64,000 nucleotides of DNA, taken from contig OZ257145.1 of the NCBI GenBank assembly GCA_965279315.1, positions 2,480,001 through 2,544,000 on the forward strand, read 5' to 3'. Under the pieces are notes generated by a model, which was not told where the DNA came from, searched no databases, and saw nothing but the letters and a program-made list of their open reading frames with translations. The position numbers and the translations under genes were made by a program. This document shows, piece by piece, positions 1-9,335 of this stretch (position 1 is the first letter of the stretch; the number at the start of each line of letters is the position of its first letter). The stretch is from JAPWJZ01 sp965279315 (GTDB taxonomy: Bacteria > Pseudomonadota > Alphaproteobacteria > Micavibrionales > UBA2020).

Positions 1-3000
1 CGGATCTGGTAGCCGTCGCCGGGCGACAGCGCGGTGAAGGTGTAAGTGCCGTCCGTCGCCGTCTGTACGGTGCGGATCAGCACACCATTCAGAAGCAGTT
101 CCACATCCCAGCCCGGCACGCGCGGCTCGCCGCCGCCGATGGTCCGGTCGTGGTCGTAATCGCGCCAGATGGTGCCGCTGACATTCGCCGTTGCGGTGAT
201 GGCAACCGTATCGTCGTCGCTGTTGTTGCCGTCAAAGCCGGGGGGCTCTCCCCCGCCGGAAATCACGGCATTGTTGACCAGCAGCTGGCCAGCCAGGCCG
301 GGTGCGATCTGGACGCGCAGGATGATGTCATTGCCGGCCGATCCTGCGGCGATCACGTTGCCGGTTGTGCAGGTCACGCTCGATGCGCCGACAGCGCCCG
401 TGCAGGCCCAGCCGGTGCCGGTTGCGGGCGCGGCGACAGTCATGCCTGCAGGCAGCGTATCAACGATGGTGATAACCCCGGCCGTGTCGCTTACCCCGAT
501 ATTCGCGGGCGTAATGGTGAAATACCCGGTGTCGGAGCCTTCACCGAAGCCCGACGGCGTATGCGCCTTGGTGATCGTCAGGTCTGGCGCGGCGCCGGGG
601 ATCTCGGCAAAATTGTTTTCGACGGATACGTTGTTCGCGCCAGTCAGGTCGAGGTTGAGGATTTCGCTCGTCGTCGCCGTCGGGTTGGAGGCCGTGCCGC
701 CGGTCGAGCCCTGCGTGGTCGTGCCGTTCGTCGTGCCGGTCGGCTGCGCGGGCTGGCTGAGTGTATAGGTGCCTGCGGGCAGTCCGGTGAAGCTATACGC
801 ACCCATCGAATCCGTCGTGGTTGTCGCTGTGACGGGAGTGCCGTTGATATCGGTGCCGGTCAGGTTGACCGTCTGGGTGCCGATGCCGTGATCGGGGCCG
901 TTCACGGTACCACTGTTGTCGTAGTCGAGGAATACGTTGCCCGAAATGCTGCGGCCGTTCGGGATTTCGGCGAAATTGTTCGCGGTCGACGCTGTACCGG
1001 GGGGCAGGATGATCCCGCTTATCGCGCTCGGCACCGTCGCGGGGTTCGTGGCCGTTCCCGGCGTGCCGCCATTCGGCACCGCGCCCGGCGTGGTGATGCC
1101 GTTCGACGTTGCGGGGGGCTGCGTGGGCTCGCGCACGGAATAGGTGCCGGGCGCAAGGTTCGGGAAGGTATAACCGCCCGCGCCGTTGGTAGTGGTGGAC
1201 GTGATGACCGCGCCGAGGTTGTCGAGCAGCTCGATCGTCACGTTATTGATGCCCGTATCCGCGCCGTTCTGTACGCCGTTGTTATTGACGTCTCGGAACA
1301 CCGTGCCGGAAATGCTCGACAGCACGATTTCGGCGAAGTTGTTGCCGGTCGATCCGCTGATCTCCCCGCCCCCGCCGTCGGCGTTGAGGGTGATGTTGAC
1401 GACCTGGCTGGTGGTAGAGGTCGGGTTCGACCCCACGCCCACCGTGCCAGTGCTACCGTTATTGGCAGCGATGATGCCCGCAGTGGTGATTCCGTTGGAC
1501 GTGCCCGTGGGCTGCACAGGCTCGCAGACCGAATAGCTGCCTGCTGCGAGGCCGGAGAAGAGGTAGTTGCCGACCGAGTCCGTGACTTGCGTGTCGAGCA
1601 GCGCCCCGCCGCACGTTGCGCCAGTATGCAGTTCCACCGTCGTGCCGGAAATAGGTGCGTCGATGCCGGAAGTGAACACGCCGTCCGGCGTCACATTCGC
1701 ATCTTGGAACACGCGGCCCGAAATGAAACCGAGCGAGCTGACCGTCAGGGTTGCGTTCGCAGGGTTCTGGCTGTTGCCGAAATTCGTCTGCAGGCGGCCA
1801 GCCGGGATGTTGTTGGTATGCACGCCCGCCACGGATGCCGTGACGCTGACAGTGATATAGCAGCCGCCGACCGGAATGCTGGCGCCGTTGGCGTAGCTGA
1901 TGGTTGCAGCGCCAGCCGCCGCCGTCACAGCACCAGGGCAGGTTTTCACGACGTTGGGCGTGCCGGCGACCAGCACGGGGCCGGGCGCGGTCGGCAGGTT
2001 GTCGGTGAAGACGGAGGTCAGCGTCAGTGCGACATCGTTATCGTTGCCGAGGAAGATCGTCATGCGCGACGTGCCGCCGGACGGGATGACAGCGCTGTCG
2101 AATTCCTTAGTCACGGTCGGCGGCGTGGAGACCATGATCTCAGCGCTTGTCGGTTCCTCGTTCGTCACGCCTTCGAAGGTCGAGAGCGCGGAGCTAGGGA
2201 TCGTGTTGAGATAGGTGCCGGAAATGTTGCTGAGGACGTTCACGGTGATGTTACAGGTGCCGCCCCCGGGGATCGTGCCGCCCGTGAGGCTGACCGTGGT
2301 CGCCGACGGCGAGGCCGTAACCGCGCCGCCGCAAGTTGTTCCGGCGGCAGGTGTGGTCGCGACGACGAGGCCGGCCGGCAGCGTGTCGGTCAGCGCGGCT
2401 GCCGTCAGCGGCGCGCCGTTCGGGTTGCTCAGGCGGATCGTCATGACTGCGGATGCGCCGGGCGCTGCCGTTGCGGAGCCGGTCGTGAAGCCGACAGGGT
2501 TGCCCGCATCGAGCGTGAAGTTCGAGAAGGCCTTGTGTATGACGGCGAAATCTTTCGCGCGCAGCGTATCGCTGGTGGGCTGGCTGTTGGTCGCGGGTGC
2601 ACCGCCGACGGTCGCAGTGACGCCGCCCGCCGGAATGGTGTTCACATAGTCGCCTTCTGCCGCGACCGTCACATCTATTTCGGCATAGCACGACGCGGCA
2701 ATCCCGCCGACAGCCGCGACGATATTACCGCCCGTCACCTGCACCGACCCTGCTGTGGGTGATGTCACGGATGCGCCGGAGCATGTCGATGTCGGGTTCG
2801 CGCCGCCCGGCACCGTCACGCCTGCGGGCAGGTTATCGGTCACGGTGACGGCGGAGGCCGGCTGTGCGGTCGGGTTATAGAACGTGATGCGCAGTCGTGA
2901 ACGCTGGCCAGGGCTCACCACATTCGGGGTAAACTGCTTGGTTACGCCGATATTGCTTTGTGTGGTCAGGCTGGTCGTCGCCTGCCCGCTGTTGGTCAGG

Positions 3001-6000
3001 CCTTGATCGGTCTGGATGAAACCGGGCGGGATAAAGTTGGTGATGCCGCCGACGGAGGTCGAGGTGACGTTGACGGTGATTGTGCAGTTCGCGTTCGCAG
3101 CGAGCGCGGCGTTATTGATAGAGACCGACGTGCTGCCCGGCGCTGCGGTCACGGTGCCGCCGGGGCAGGTCGTGGCGGCGGCAGGCGTCGGCGCAACCGC
3201 CATGCCGTTCGCCGTCGCGCCCGAGGTACCGTCGGCGGTGAAATAATCGGTAAGGTCGAGTCCGGTGACGGCCAGGTTGCCGTTGGTGATGTCAATCGTC
3301 AGCCGGCTGATCTGGCCCGGGAAGGTCAGCGTGCTGGGGTTGGTGGATTTGGCGACGACAAGGTTCGTGGGCGCATCGAACAGCAAGCTGCCCGTCACCG
3401 CTGTCTGGTTGCTGACGCCGCCATCGGCGGTGATATTGCCGATCGGGATACTGTTGATCCAAGGGCCTGTGTTGCTGGTGACGACATTGAACAGCACGTC
3501 GCAATTGCCGCCGCCCGCCAGCGCCGCGCCCGCAAAGCTGATCGTATTCGCGCCAGGTGTAGCGGAAGTAAAGACAGGCGCGCCAGCACAGGTGGAATAG
3601 GCGTTGACGGGGTTCGCCAGCACCATATTCGCGGGCAGCGGATCGGTCAGGCCGACATTCGTCAGCGCGACCGCGCCCGCGTTATTGAGGCGGATCGTGA
3701 CGGTCGACTGGCCGCCCGAGGAAACACTGGCGGGATTGAACGTCTTGGTCGCGCCCAGCGCGGAGGAGAAGGTGAAGCTGGCAGTCGCGTTGACAGGCCC
3801 TGCTGGGTCTGTCGTCAGACCGTCGGCATTCAACTGCGTGCCCGCAGCCGTCGCGGTATTCTGGGAGGCGCCTGCGTAAACGCCGGCCGCACCCGTGACA
3901 TCGACCTGCACGACGCATGAGCCATTTGCGCCCAAGCCGCCCCCTGCCCGCGCCGGAACCGTGCCGCCGTTCATCGAGAATGAGGTTGCCCCGCCCACCG
4001 CCGTCATAACACCTGCGCCGCAAGTCGTGGCGGCGTTCGGCGGCGTCGCCAGGCACATTTGCCCGCCGCCCGGGGCGGTCGGCAGGTTATCGCTGACGCT
4101 TACAGCCGTGAGCGGGTTGGCGGAAATGTTCGTCAGCGTCACGGTCAGGCGGGTGATGGATCCTTCCGACAGGGGCCCGACAGGCGAATAGGCCTTCGTC
4201 GCGCCAAGGATGGCGGTGCTGATGTTGCCGGCCGGAATGACGGGAGGGGGTAAACCGTTGCAAACCGAATCAGCATTATAACAGACACTGCCCGGTGCCA
4301 GCGTGTTGGTATAGTTCTGCGTGCGCGAGGCCTTGACCCAGAAAACGACGTTGCAAGTCGCCGGCACGAAGGCGCTGGTGCGTGCGTTCAGGATGAGATC
4401 GAAGCGGGGATTTGTCGCCCCAAGCGCGCCCGTCACGACAAGGCCGGAACAGTTGCCGCTGAGCGTCGGGGTATAGTTCGTCGTGCCGATCGTGCCGGTT
4501 AGGAAAGTCTGCCCGTTCGTCAGCGTCTCGCGGATGCTGAGGTCATTGAGCGGTGTTGCAAGATAGTTCTGGACTGTGACGGTATACTGGACAGGCTCCC
4601 CCGCGCCCGCCGTCGCCGGAAGGACGCTTTTCTGGACGCGCAAATCGTCAAAAACCAAGATAGACGCAGAAGCCGCCTGGCTGACGATGCCCGGTGTCGA
4701 TGTCGTTACCGTATTCGCCGGTATCGAATTTGTATAGGTGACGGGAGTGTTGGCCGTTTGGACGGTGGCATCCACATCGGCCGTGATCGTGCAGTTGCCG
4801 CTGCCCGCGATCGTGGTGTCGGTGTCCTGCTGGATGCCCGTGTTGCCGTTGACACCGGTGATGATGCTGAATGTCCCGGGCGTTCCAGCGCCGGTACAGG
4901 CGACGTTTGTGATCGCGCTGACTTTGAGACCGGACCCGGCATTGCCGAACCCGTCGACAGGATTATCGGTAAAGCCAGTGATGACCAGCGGCGTCGTGCC
5001 GGTGTTGCTGAGCGTCACGGTAAAGCTGGCCGTCGAACCGCTGGCAACGGATCCCGTCGCAAAGGCCTTAGCGACGTTCAAGGGAGAGCGTGCGCGGATC
5101 TGCGCCGTGCCGTTGGTGGCGGCGATGCCGATATCGTTGCTGAAATTGGTTGTGCCGTTGATGGTGTTATTCAGCAGCGCGGTTTCATAGGCGCCATTGG
5201 TCTGGTTGCCGACGATGGCGACCGTCATCGTGCAGGTGCCGTTGGCGGCGACAGTGCCGCCGGTCGCCGTCACGGTCGTCGCATCGGCAACGGGCGTGAA
5301 GGTGGCGGGCGTTCCCACGCCACTGCAGGTGGAGGTGGAAACGACAGGGTTCGCCACCTTTATGATCCCGATACCGCCAGCTTGGGGGAAGTTGTCAGTA
5401 ACGCTGAAGTTGGGCAGAGCCACAGGGTTGTTGTTACCGATGGTGATGGTCAGCGTACGCGATGCCCCGCCCAAGATGGCAGTGTTGTTGCTGAAAGCTT
5501 TTGTGATGGTCGGCTGGTTCAGCGCGCGCACATTAATGCCCTGGCTGACGCTGCCCGCATTCGCCTGCGCTGCGCCATCGTTACCGGTCACGACACCGTT
5601 GCCAATGGTATAAGTATAAGCGGCAGCTCCGCCTGTGGTCGTAAAGGCCGTGACGGGAACGATGATCGTGCAGGTACCGTCCACGCCGCCGGTCGCGTCA
5701 CGCGCAGGGATGACGCCGCCAACCAGTTCTACATCCTGCGTGCCGACACCGGCATTCAGGGTACCAAGGCCCGGGTTCGTCGTACCAAGCGTCGGATCCG
5801 TGCACGTGTAAGTGGGCGCACTTGCGACACGAAGCCCGTTCGCGATCGTGCCAGGCAGCAGCGTATCAAAGTCGAGGTTGGTGATGGGCGCGGTGGCGTT
5901 GTTGTTCGACAGCGTGATCTGCAGCTGCGTCACTTCGCTGGGATATATAAGTGTGGGCTGCCCTGTCGCGATGGTTACGGATGCGCCGAGTCCGGCAAAA

Positions 6001-6092
6001 GCTGCATGGCTCGCAAAAACCATCAGCAACGCCAGCAGCGTCGCTGCATAGCGCCTAAACTTACGACCGGTGCATGCCCAGATTTGCCCCAA
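1..6092 (-). CDS. Giant secreted DUF11 / SdrD B-like repeat protein (partial, C-terminus beyond window)
   Basis: About 2030 codons read leftwards without a stop to base 1. A TTG start at 6092 follows an in-frame TGA and gives an n-region RKFRR, a hydrophobic core and an ASHAAFA cleavage site; the first ATG (6023) would cut the signal peptide in half, so TTG is preferred although no good ribosome site is visible. From about residue 30 to 1450 lie some ten DUF11-type repeats of 110-150 residues, each opening with a [IV]TK[AEQ]F-like strand, a LTITLSN-like strand and DNLPxG, and closing near NTIP. Four SdrD B/Cna-B-like domains (ISGxVFxDxNxxG) follow near residues 1450, 1595, 1715 and 1965, with one further DUF11 domain between the last two. 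Proteins of this build are surface or secreted adhesins or matrix proteins. Ligand and anchoring are unknown because the C-terminus is missing. Confidence 0.85.
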   Translation of the reverse strand, partial: MGQIWACTGRKFRRYAATLLALLMVFASHAAFAGLGASVTIATGQPTLIYPSEVTQLQITLSNNNATAPITNLDFDTLLPGTIANGLRVASAPTYTCTDPTLGTTNPGLGTLNAGVGTQDVELVGGVIPARDATGGVDGTCTIIVPVTAFTTTGGAAAYTYTIGNGVVTGNDGAAQANAGSVSQGINVRALNQPTITKAFSNNTAILGGASRTLTITIGNNNPVALPNFSVTDNFPQAGGIGIIKVANPVVSTSTCSGVGTPATFTPVADATTVTATGGTVAANGTCTMTVAIVGNQTNGAYETALLNNTINGTTNFSNDIGIAATNGTAQIRARSPLNVAKAFATGSVASGSTASFTVTLSNTGTTPLVITGFTDNPVDGFGNAGSGLKVSAITNVACTGAGTPGTFSIITGVNGNTGIQQDTDTTIAGSGNCTITADVDATVQTANTPVTYTNSIPANTVTTSTPGIVSQAASASILVFDDLRVQKSVLPATAGAGEPVQYTVTVQNYLATPLNDLSIRETLTNGQTFLTGTIGTTNYTPTLSGNCSGLVVTGALGATNPRFDLILNARTSAFVPATCNVVFWVKASRTQNYTNTLAPGSVCYNADSVCNGLPPPVIPAGNISTAILGATKAYSPVGPLSEGSITRLTVTLTNISANPLTAVSVSDNLPTAPGGGQMCLATPPNAATTCGAGVMTAVGGATSFSMNGGTVPARAGGGLGANGSCVVQVDVTGAAGVYAGASQNTATAAGTQLNADGLTTDPAGPVNATASFTFSSALGATKTFNPASVSSGGQSTVTIRLNNAGAVALTNVGLTDPLPANMVLANPVNAYSTCAGAPVFTSATPGANTISFAGAALAGGGNCDVLFNVVTSNTGPWINSIPIGNITADGGVSNQTAVTGSLLFDAPTNLVVAKSTNPSTLTFPGQISRLTIDITNGNLAVTGLDLTDYFTADGTSGATANGMAVAPTPAAATTCPGGTVTAAPGSTSVSINNAALAANANCTITVNVTSTSVGGITNFIPPGFIQTDQGLTNSGQATTSLTTQSNIGVTKQFTPNVVSPGQRSRLRITFYNPTAQPASAVTVTDNLPAGVTVPGGANPTSTCSGASVTSPTAGSVQVTGGNIVAAVGGIAASCYAEIDVTVAAEGDYVNTIPAGGVTATVGGAPATNSQPTSDTLRAKDFAVIHKAFSNFTLDAGNPVGFTTGSATAAPGASAVMTIRLSNPNGAPLTAAALTDTLPAGLVVATTPAAGTTCGGAVTASPSATTVSLTGGTIPGGGTCNITVNVLSNISGTYLNTIPSSALSTFEGVTNEEPTSAEIMVSTPPTVTKEFDSAVIPSGGTSRMTIFLGNDNDVALTLTSVFTDNLPTAPGPVLVAGTPNVVKTCPGAVTAAAGAATISYANGASIPVGGCYITVSVTASVAGVHTNNIPAGRLQTNFGNSQNPANATLTVSSLGFISGRVFQDANVTPDGVFTSGIDAPISGTTVELHTGATCGGALLDTQVTDSVGNYLFSGLAAGSYSVCEPVQPTGTSNGITTAGIIAANNGSTGTVGVGSNPTSTTSQVVNITLNADGGGGEISGSTGNNFAEIVLSSISGTVFRDVNNNGVQNGADTGINNVTIELLDNLGAVITSTTTNGAGGYTFPNLAPGTYSVREPTQPPATSNGITTPGAVPNGGTPGTATNPATVPSAISGIILPPGTASTANNFAEIPNGRSISGNVFLDYDNSGTVNGPDHGIGTQTVNLTGTDINGTPVTATTTTDSMGAYSFTGLPAGTYTLSQPAQPTGTTNGTTTQGSTGGTASNPTATTSEILNLDLTGANNVSVENNFAEIPGAAPDLTITKAHTPSGFGEGSDTGYFTITPANIGVSDTAGVITIVDTLPAGMTVAAPATGTGWACTGAVGASSVTCTTGNVIAAGSAGNDIILRVQIAPGLAGQLLVNNAVISGGGEPPGFDGNNSDDDTVAITATANVSGTIWRDYDHDRTIGGGEPRVPGWDVELLLNGVLIRTVQTATDGTYTFTALSPGDGYQI

Positions 6093-6287
6093 GGAAGTAG
6101 TTCTTTTTAAATGAGTTCAAGTGCTGCCGAGAAAATAGCCCTGGGGTACTTATGTGTCAATATTAAAAAAAAAGCCTAGGAACTAAAAATATGAATTACA
6201 GAAATTTTCCGGTGCCGCACGATTTTGTGATGCGATATTAGACGTGCGCTTATCGCGTTTATCCGCATTTACAGCTTGAGAGAAAAG

Positions 6288-6374
6288 TGGTGCCCCCGGT
6301 CGGGGTCGAACCGACACTTCCTTACGGAAACAAGATTTTGAGTCTAGCGCGTCTGCCAGTTCCGCCACAGGGGC
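6288..6374 (-). tRNA. tRNA-Leu (CAA)
   Basis: Read on the minus strand, a 7-bp acceptor stem GCCCCTG/CGGGGGC ends in discriminator A plus an encoded CCA. The T arm GGTTCGA is intact, a long variable arm (TTCCGTAAGGAA) marks a class II tRNA, and the anticodon loop CTCAAAA gives anticodon CAA. One U-U mismatch appears in the anticodon stem. It lies between the divergent DUF11-repeat gene and the DedA-family gene. Confidence 0.93.
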
Positions 6375-6487
6375 CTCGGGTGAATATATAACGCCAAACG
6401 CAGAGTATTACCAGTATTTCCAGTACGGCCTTCGCCTTGGTTATGTCAATATTGCTTCCCCCGGTCTTTGCGTGTTAAACCAATGAT

Positions 6488-7075
6488 ATGATGAACCTCA
6501 TCCGCAAATTATATGCTTGGACGTTGCACCTGTCGGGCAGCAAACATGCCATGCCCGCGCTGGCCGCCGTGTCGTTTATCGAAAGCTCGGTCTTCCCTAT
6601 TCCGCCCGATGTCATGTTGATCCCGATGTGCATTGCGCGGCGCGACAAGGCATTTTTTTATGCGACTGTCTGCACAGTGGCGTCGGTTCTGGGCGGGTTG
6701 CTGGGCTATGCGATCGGGTATTTCCTGTTTGAAACGCTGGGCAAACAGATACTTGAAATTTATCACATCACCGAAAAATTCGCCGATATGCAGGCGCGGT
6801 ATGACCAATACGGCGGCTGGATTATTTTCGCCAAGGGATTGACCCCCTTCCCGTTCAAGATCCTGACCATCGTGAGCGGCGTGATGCATATGGACCTGCA
6901 TATTTTTGTGCTGTCGGCGATTGCCGCACGGGCGATGCGGTTCTATCTGGTTGCGGGGCTGCTGTGGAAATTTGGCGCGCCAATTCAGGCATTTATCGAA
7001 AAATACCTCGGCTGGGTGACGCTGGCTTTCCTGGCAGTCCTGATCGGCGGCTTTGTCGCCATCGCGTATATATAG
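6488..7075 (+). CDS. DedA/VTT-family membrane protein (YqaA type)
   Basis: 195-residue integral membrane protein. The N-terminal half carries the family hallmark around residues 30-45 (FIESSVFPIPPDV), followed by hydrophobic segments at about 55-80, 110-150 and 170-195; a second loop has GLTPFPFKI, matching the family's G-x-[TR]-x-[FI]-P motif. DedA/VTT proteins move or scramble lipids across the inner membrane and affect envelope integrity; the YqaA branch is not well characterised. Starts ATGATG, so the first or second Met may be used. It heads a run of plus-strand envelope and quinone genes, 12 bases before dsbB. Confidence 0.85.
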   Translation: MMNLIRKLYAWTLHLSGSKHAMPALAAVSFIESSVFPIPPDVMLIPMCIARRDKAFFYATVCTVASVLGGLLGYAIGYFLFETLGKQILEIYHITEKFADMQARYDQYGGWIIFAKGLTPFPFKILTIVSGVMHMDLHIFVLSAIAARAMRFYLVAGLLWKFGAPIQAFIEKYLGWVTLAFLAVLIGGFVAIAYI

Positions 7076-7087
7076 TAGAATGGTGAT

Positions 7088-7618
7088 ATGAAGAAGTTCT
7101 GCGATTATTTCACGAACCCCGCCCATCTTGCCCTGCTGCTGGCGTTTGCAAGCGCAGCGGCGCTGGCGTTTGCCTACACGATGCAATTCGGTTTCAACCA
7201 CTTGCCCTGCCACTTGTGCTATGAACAGCGCAAGCCATATATGGTCGCGATTGCCCTTGGCCTGCTGGCATTTGTGGCGGCGAAGAAAAAACCGCGCTTC
7301 GCCTTTCCGTTGTTGCTGTTGATTGGCGTGTGCTTTCTGGTCGATATGGGCATCGCTGGTTTCCATTTCGGCACCGAACAAAAATGGTGGCCATTGGCGG
7401 CAGGCTGCGGCGGCGAAGGCGCAATCCCCGACCCGAACCTGACAATGGACGAATTGATGGAGTATTTCAAAAACCGCCCCATCGTGCGCTGCGATGTGCC
7501 TTGCTGTATATTCCTTGGTCTTTCTATGACAGGCTGGAATTTCATGTATGCGGGTGGACTTGCGCTGTTTACTTTTTTTCATGCCGTCAAAGGGCGCAAA
7601 TATGGCCAGAAAACTTAA
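7088..7618 (+). CDS. dsbB: DsbB-type quinone-dependent disulfide oxidoreductase
   Basis: 176-residue inner-membrane protein with four hydrophobic helices. The first periplasmic loop carries the redox pair C41-HL-C44, and the second loop carries C107 and C135, the arrangement needed to pass electrons from DsbA to ubiquinone. A few extra cysteines (C108-140 region and C82) are not part of the known mechanism. Its 3' end overlaps the start of the COQ7 gene by 17 bases, so the two are probably translated from one message. No dsbA is in the window. Confidence 0.9.
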   Translation: MKKFCDYFTNPAHLALLLAFASAAALAFAYTMQFGFNHLPCHLCYEQRKPYMVAIALGLLAFVAAKKKPRFAFPLLLLIGVCFLVDMGIAGFHFGTEQKWWPLAAGCGGEGAIPDPNLTMDELMEYFKNRPIVRCDVPCCIFLGLSMTGWNFMYAGGLALFTFFHAVKGRKYGQKT

Positions 7619-8171
7619 GCGCAGCCTGCCGGGCGACAAGCCGTCGCGCAGGCGCGAGCAGGATATCAACAGCATGATCCGCGTCAACCACGCGGGCGAA
7701 TACGGCGCGAAACGAATTTATGCGGGGCAGCTTTCGGTGCTGGGGCATGACCCTAAACTGAAAAAACTGATCGAGCATATGGCCGAGCAGGAACAGGTTC
7801 ACCTCGATTATTTCGAGAATGAAGTCATCCGGCGCGGCGTGCGCCCGACTGCCCTCCACCCCGTCTGGCATATCGCGGGTTTCGCGCTAGGCGCAATTAC
7901 CGCACGCATCAGCCCCGCCGCCGCCATGGCCTGCACCGTTGCGGTCGAGGAAGTGATTTCCGAACATTACGGCGAACAACTGGCGGCGCTGGCGAACAAG
8001 CCGGAAGAAAAAGTGCTCCGCGACAAGATCAAAAAGTTCAAGGCCGAGGAAGAAGAACACGGCCATATCGGCATTGAAAACGATGCGGAAAGCGCGCCAG
8101 CCTATCGCCTGCTATCCGCTGTCATCAAGCGCGGATCGAAAATCGCCATCGAAATTGCGAAGCGCGTATGA
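7602..8171 (+). CDS. coq7: COQ7-type 3-demethoxyubiquinol hydroxylase
   Basis: 189-residue di-iron protein for the last hydroxylation in ubiquinone synthesis. Iron-ligand segments are readable: HAGEYG near residues 30-35, AEQEQVHLDYF near 61-71, EEVISEHY near 116-123 and EEEEHGHI near 151-158. The longer frame opens at 7548 but the ATG at 7602 gives the usual N-terminus ahead of the conserved INSMIRVNHAGE. It replaces UbiF, as in many alphaproteobacteria. Overlap with dsbB, whose electron acceptor is ubiquinone, and a 4-base overlap with the next gene point to one operon. Confidence 0.93.
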   Translation: MARKLKRSLPGDKPSRRREQDINSMIRVNHAGEYGAKRIYAGQLSVLGHDPKLKKLIEHMAEQEQVHLDYFENEVIRRGVRPTALHPVWHIAGFALGAITARISPAAAMACTVAVEEVISEHYGEQLAALANKPEEKVLRDKIKKFKAEEEEHGHIGIENDAESAPAYRLLSAVIKRGSKIAIEIAKRV

Positions 8172-8644
8172 TCCCCCGACTTTTTGATACCTGCAACGCG
8201 GCAGACTCCTTTTGCCGACTGGATATCGGCCTTGGCATTTTCGCCGCGTTCGTCGTTTTTTGGCTGGCAATAATGTTCCTGGTCGCAGCCATGAGCGGCT
8301 GGCGCACACTTGCGGAAAAATACGGCTTACCCGAGGGCGAACAGATGCCGGAAGGCACGACGATCAAATGGCGCAGTGCCGCGTTGTGGGGCCGGTTTCC
8401 CACAAATTATAAAAGTTGCCTGAATTTCACGGCGACACCCACAGGCCTCGGCATCGCGCCCGTCGCGATTTTCAGCACAGGCCACCAGCCGTTGTTTATT
8501 CCATGGGCGGATATCACGATGGAAGAAAAGAAAATCCTGTTCAGCCAGCGGCTGAAATTGAAGATCGAAGGCACGCCGTACAGTTTTTCCGTCTGGGGCG
8601 ACAAAAACGTCAATTTCATGCACGCAGGCAAGGTTTCCGCGTAA
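8168..8644 (+). CDS. Single-helix membrane protein, unknown function
   Basis: 158 residues; not recognised. One strong membrane segment at about residues 22-42 follows a short N-terminal part with two cysteines; the remainder looks like a soluble beta-rich domain (PLFIPWADITMEEKK followed by KLKIEGTPYSFSV), resembling small PH-like domains of membrane proteins, which is inference only. The start overlaps the coq7 stop as ATGA, so translation is probably coupled to coq7. Confidence 0.7.
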   Translation: MIPRLFDTCNAADSFCRLDIGLGIFAAFVVFWLAIMFLVAAMSGWRTLAEKYGLPEGEQMPEGTTIKWRSAALWGRFPTNYKSCLNFTATPTGLGIAPVAIFSTGHQPLFIPWADITMEEKKILFSQRLKLKIEGTPYSFSVWGDKNVNFMHAGKVSA

Positions 8645-8662
8645 TCATCTAAAGTTTACAAC

Positions 8663-9238
8663 ATGCCGTTGCGCTATGTGCTGATCATCCTGTTCCTGAT
8701 GCTGGCACCGATTGCGTATTTTGTCACCGTGACGTCCAAGAACGGCGTCGTTGCTGAAATGATCGAGGCATCAAAACGCGACGATGCCGCAGCGATATCG
8801 GCGCGGGTCAACTGGCAGGCACTGCGCAATTTCGTCAAGGACGACATCACGCAGGCGAAAAAGGCGAATATCTATTTCGCCAATATGGGCCCGACGCTCA
8901 CACAGATCGGTCCCGTGGTCGACCATTACCTGCGCGCAGAAAACGTGCCGTTGCTGTTTTACTTACACGACAAGATGTTCAAGGGAACGCCGGAGGAAGC
9001 CTTCATCGAAAGCACCGGCTTTGCCCCGCCTTTCGGGTTTTACGTCAGGCTCGCCTACCCCACCGTCGGTCCGGGCAACCCCGCACCCGAAATACGCGGC
9101 CTGCGCGACCGGCTGCAGGTGCGCTTTGTGTTCCGGCTGGATGGCACGACGTGGCGGATCACGGAAATGCATGTGCCGTTATATATGGTCCCGAGTCAGC
9201 CGAATGCGCTGGCGGATATAAAGGCGTTAAAACCCTAA
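8663..9238 (+). CDS. DUF2939-like membrane-anchored protein
   Basis: 191 residues with an N-terminal membrane anchor (residues 3-25) and an extracytoplasmic domain. The block ASKRDDAAAISARVNWQALR matches the DUF2939 pattern of a helix ending in [VI][ND]WxALR, and the C-terminus has two strands (RFVFRLDGTTWRITEMHVP). Family function is unknown. Gap of 18 bases after the preceding gene, same strand, probably same operon. A short inverted repeat (AACCC/GGGTT) right after the stop is a weak terminator candidate. Confidence 0.72.
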   Translation: MPLRYVLIILFLMLAPIAYFVTVTSKNGVVAEMIEASKRDDAAAISARVNWQALRNFVKDDITQAKKANIYFANMGPTLTQIGPVVDHYLRAENVPLLFYLHDKMFKGTPEEAFIESTGFAPPFGFYVRLAYPTVGPGNPAPEIRGLRDRLQVRFVFRLDGTTWRITEMHVPLYMVPSQPNALADIKALKP

Positions 9239-9335
9239 CGGGTTGTATTTACGGACGAATTATCGCGTCTTGCATCCCCAAACGGAACCTGTCATAATTA
9301 TGGAATTATAAAAACCGATAGCGGGGAATGCGTTC

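Noticed and set aside
150..2762. 870-codon plus-strand open frame
   Set aside because: It is antisense to the DUF11/SdrD repeat gene. Its product is Arg/Gly/Ala/Asp-rich without any domain, typical of the complement of GC-rich coding DNA; the minus frame shows signal peptide and repeat domains.
2958..3920. 320-codon plus-strand open frame
   Set aside because: Same shadow effect opposite the repeat gene; low-complexity product with no motif.
4758..6110. 450-codon plus-strand open frame
   Set aside because: Shadow of the repeat gene's N-terminal part.
6183..6368. 61-codon minus frame beginning MAELADALDSKS
   Set aside because: This is the well-known false translation of a tRNA-Leu gene; the tRNA structure explains the sequence.
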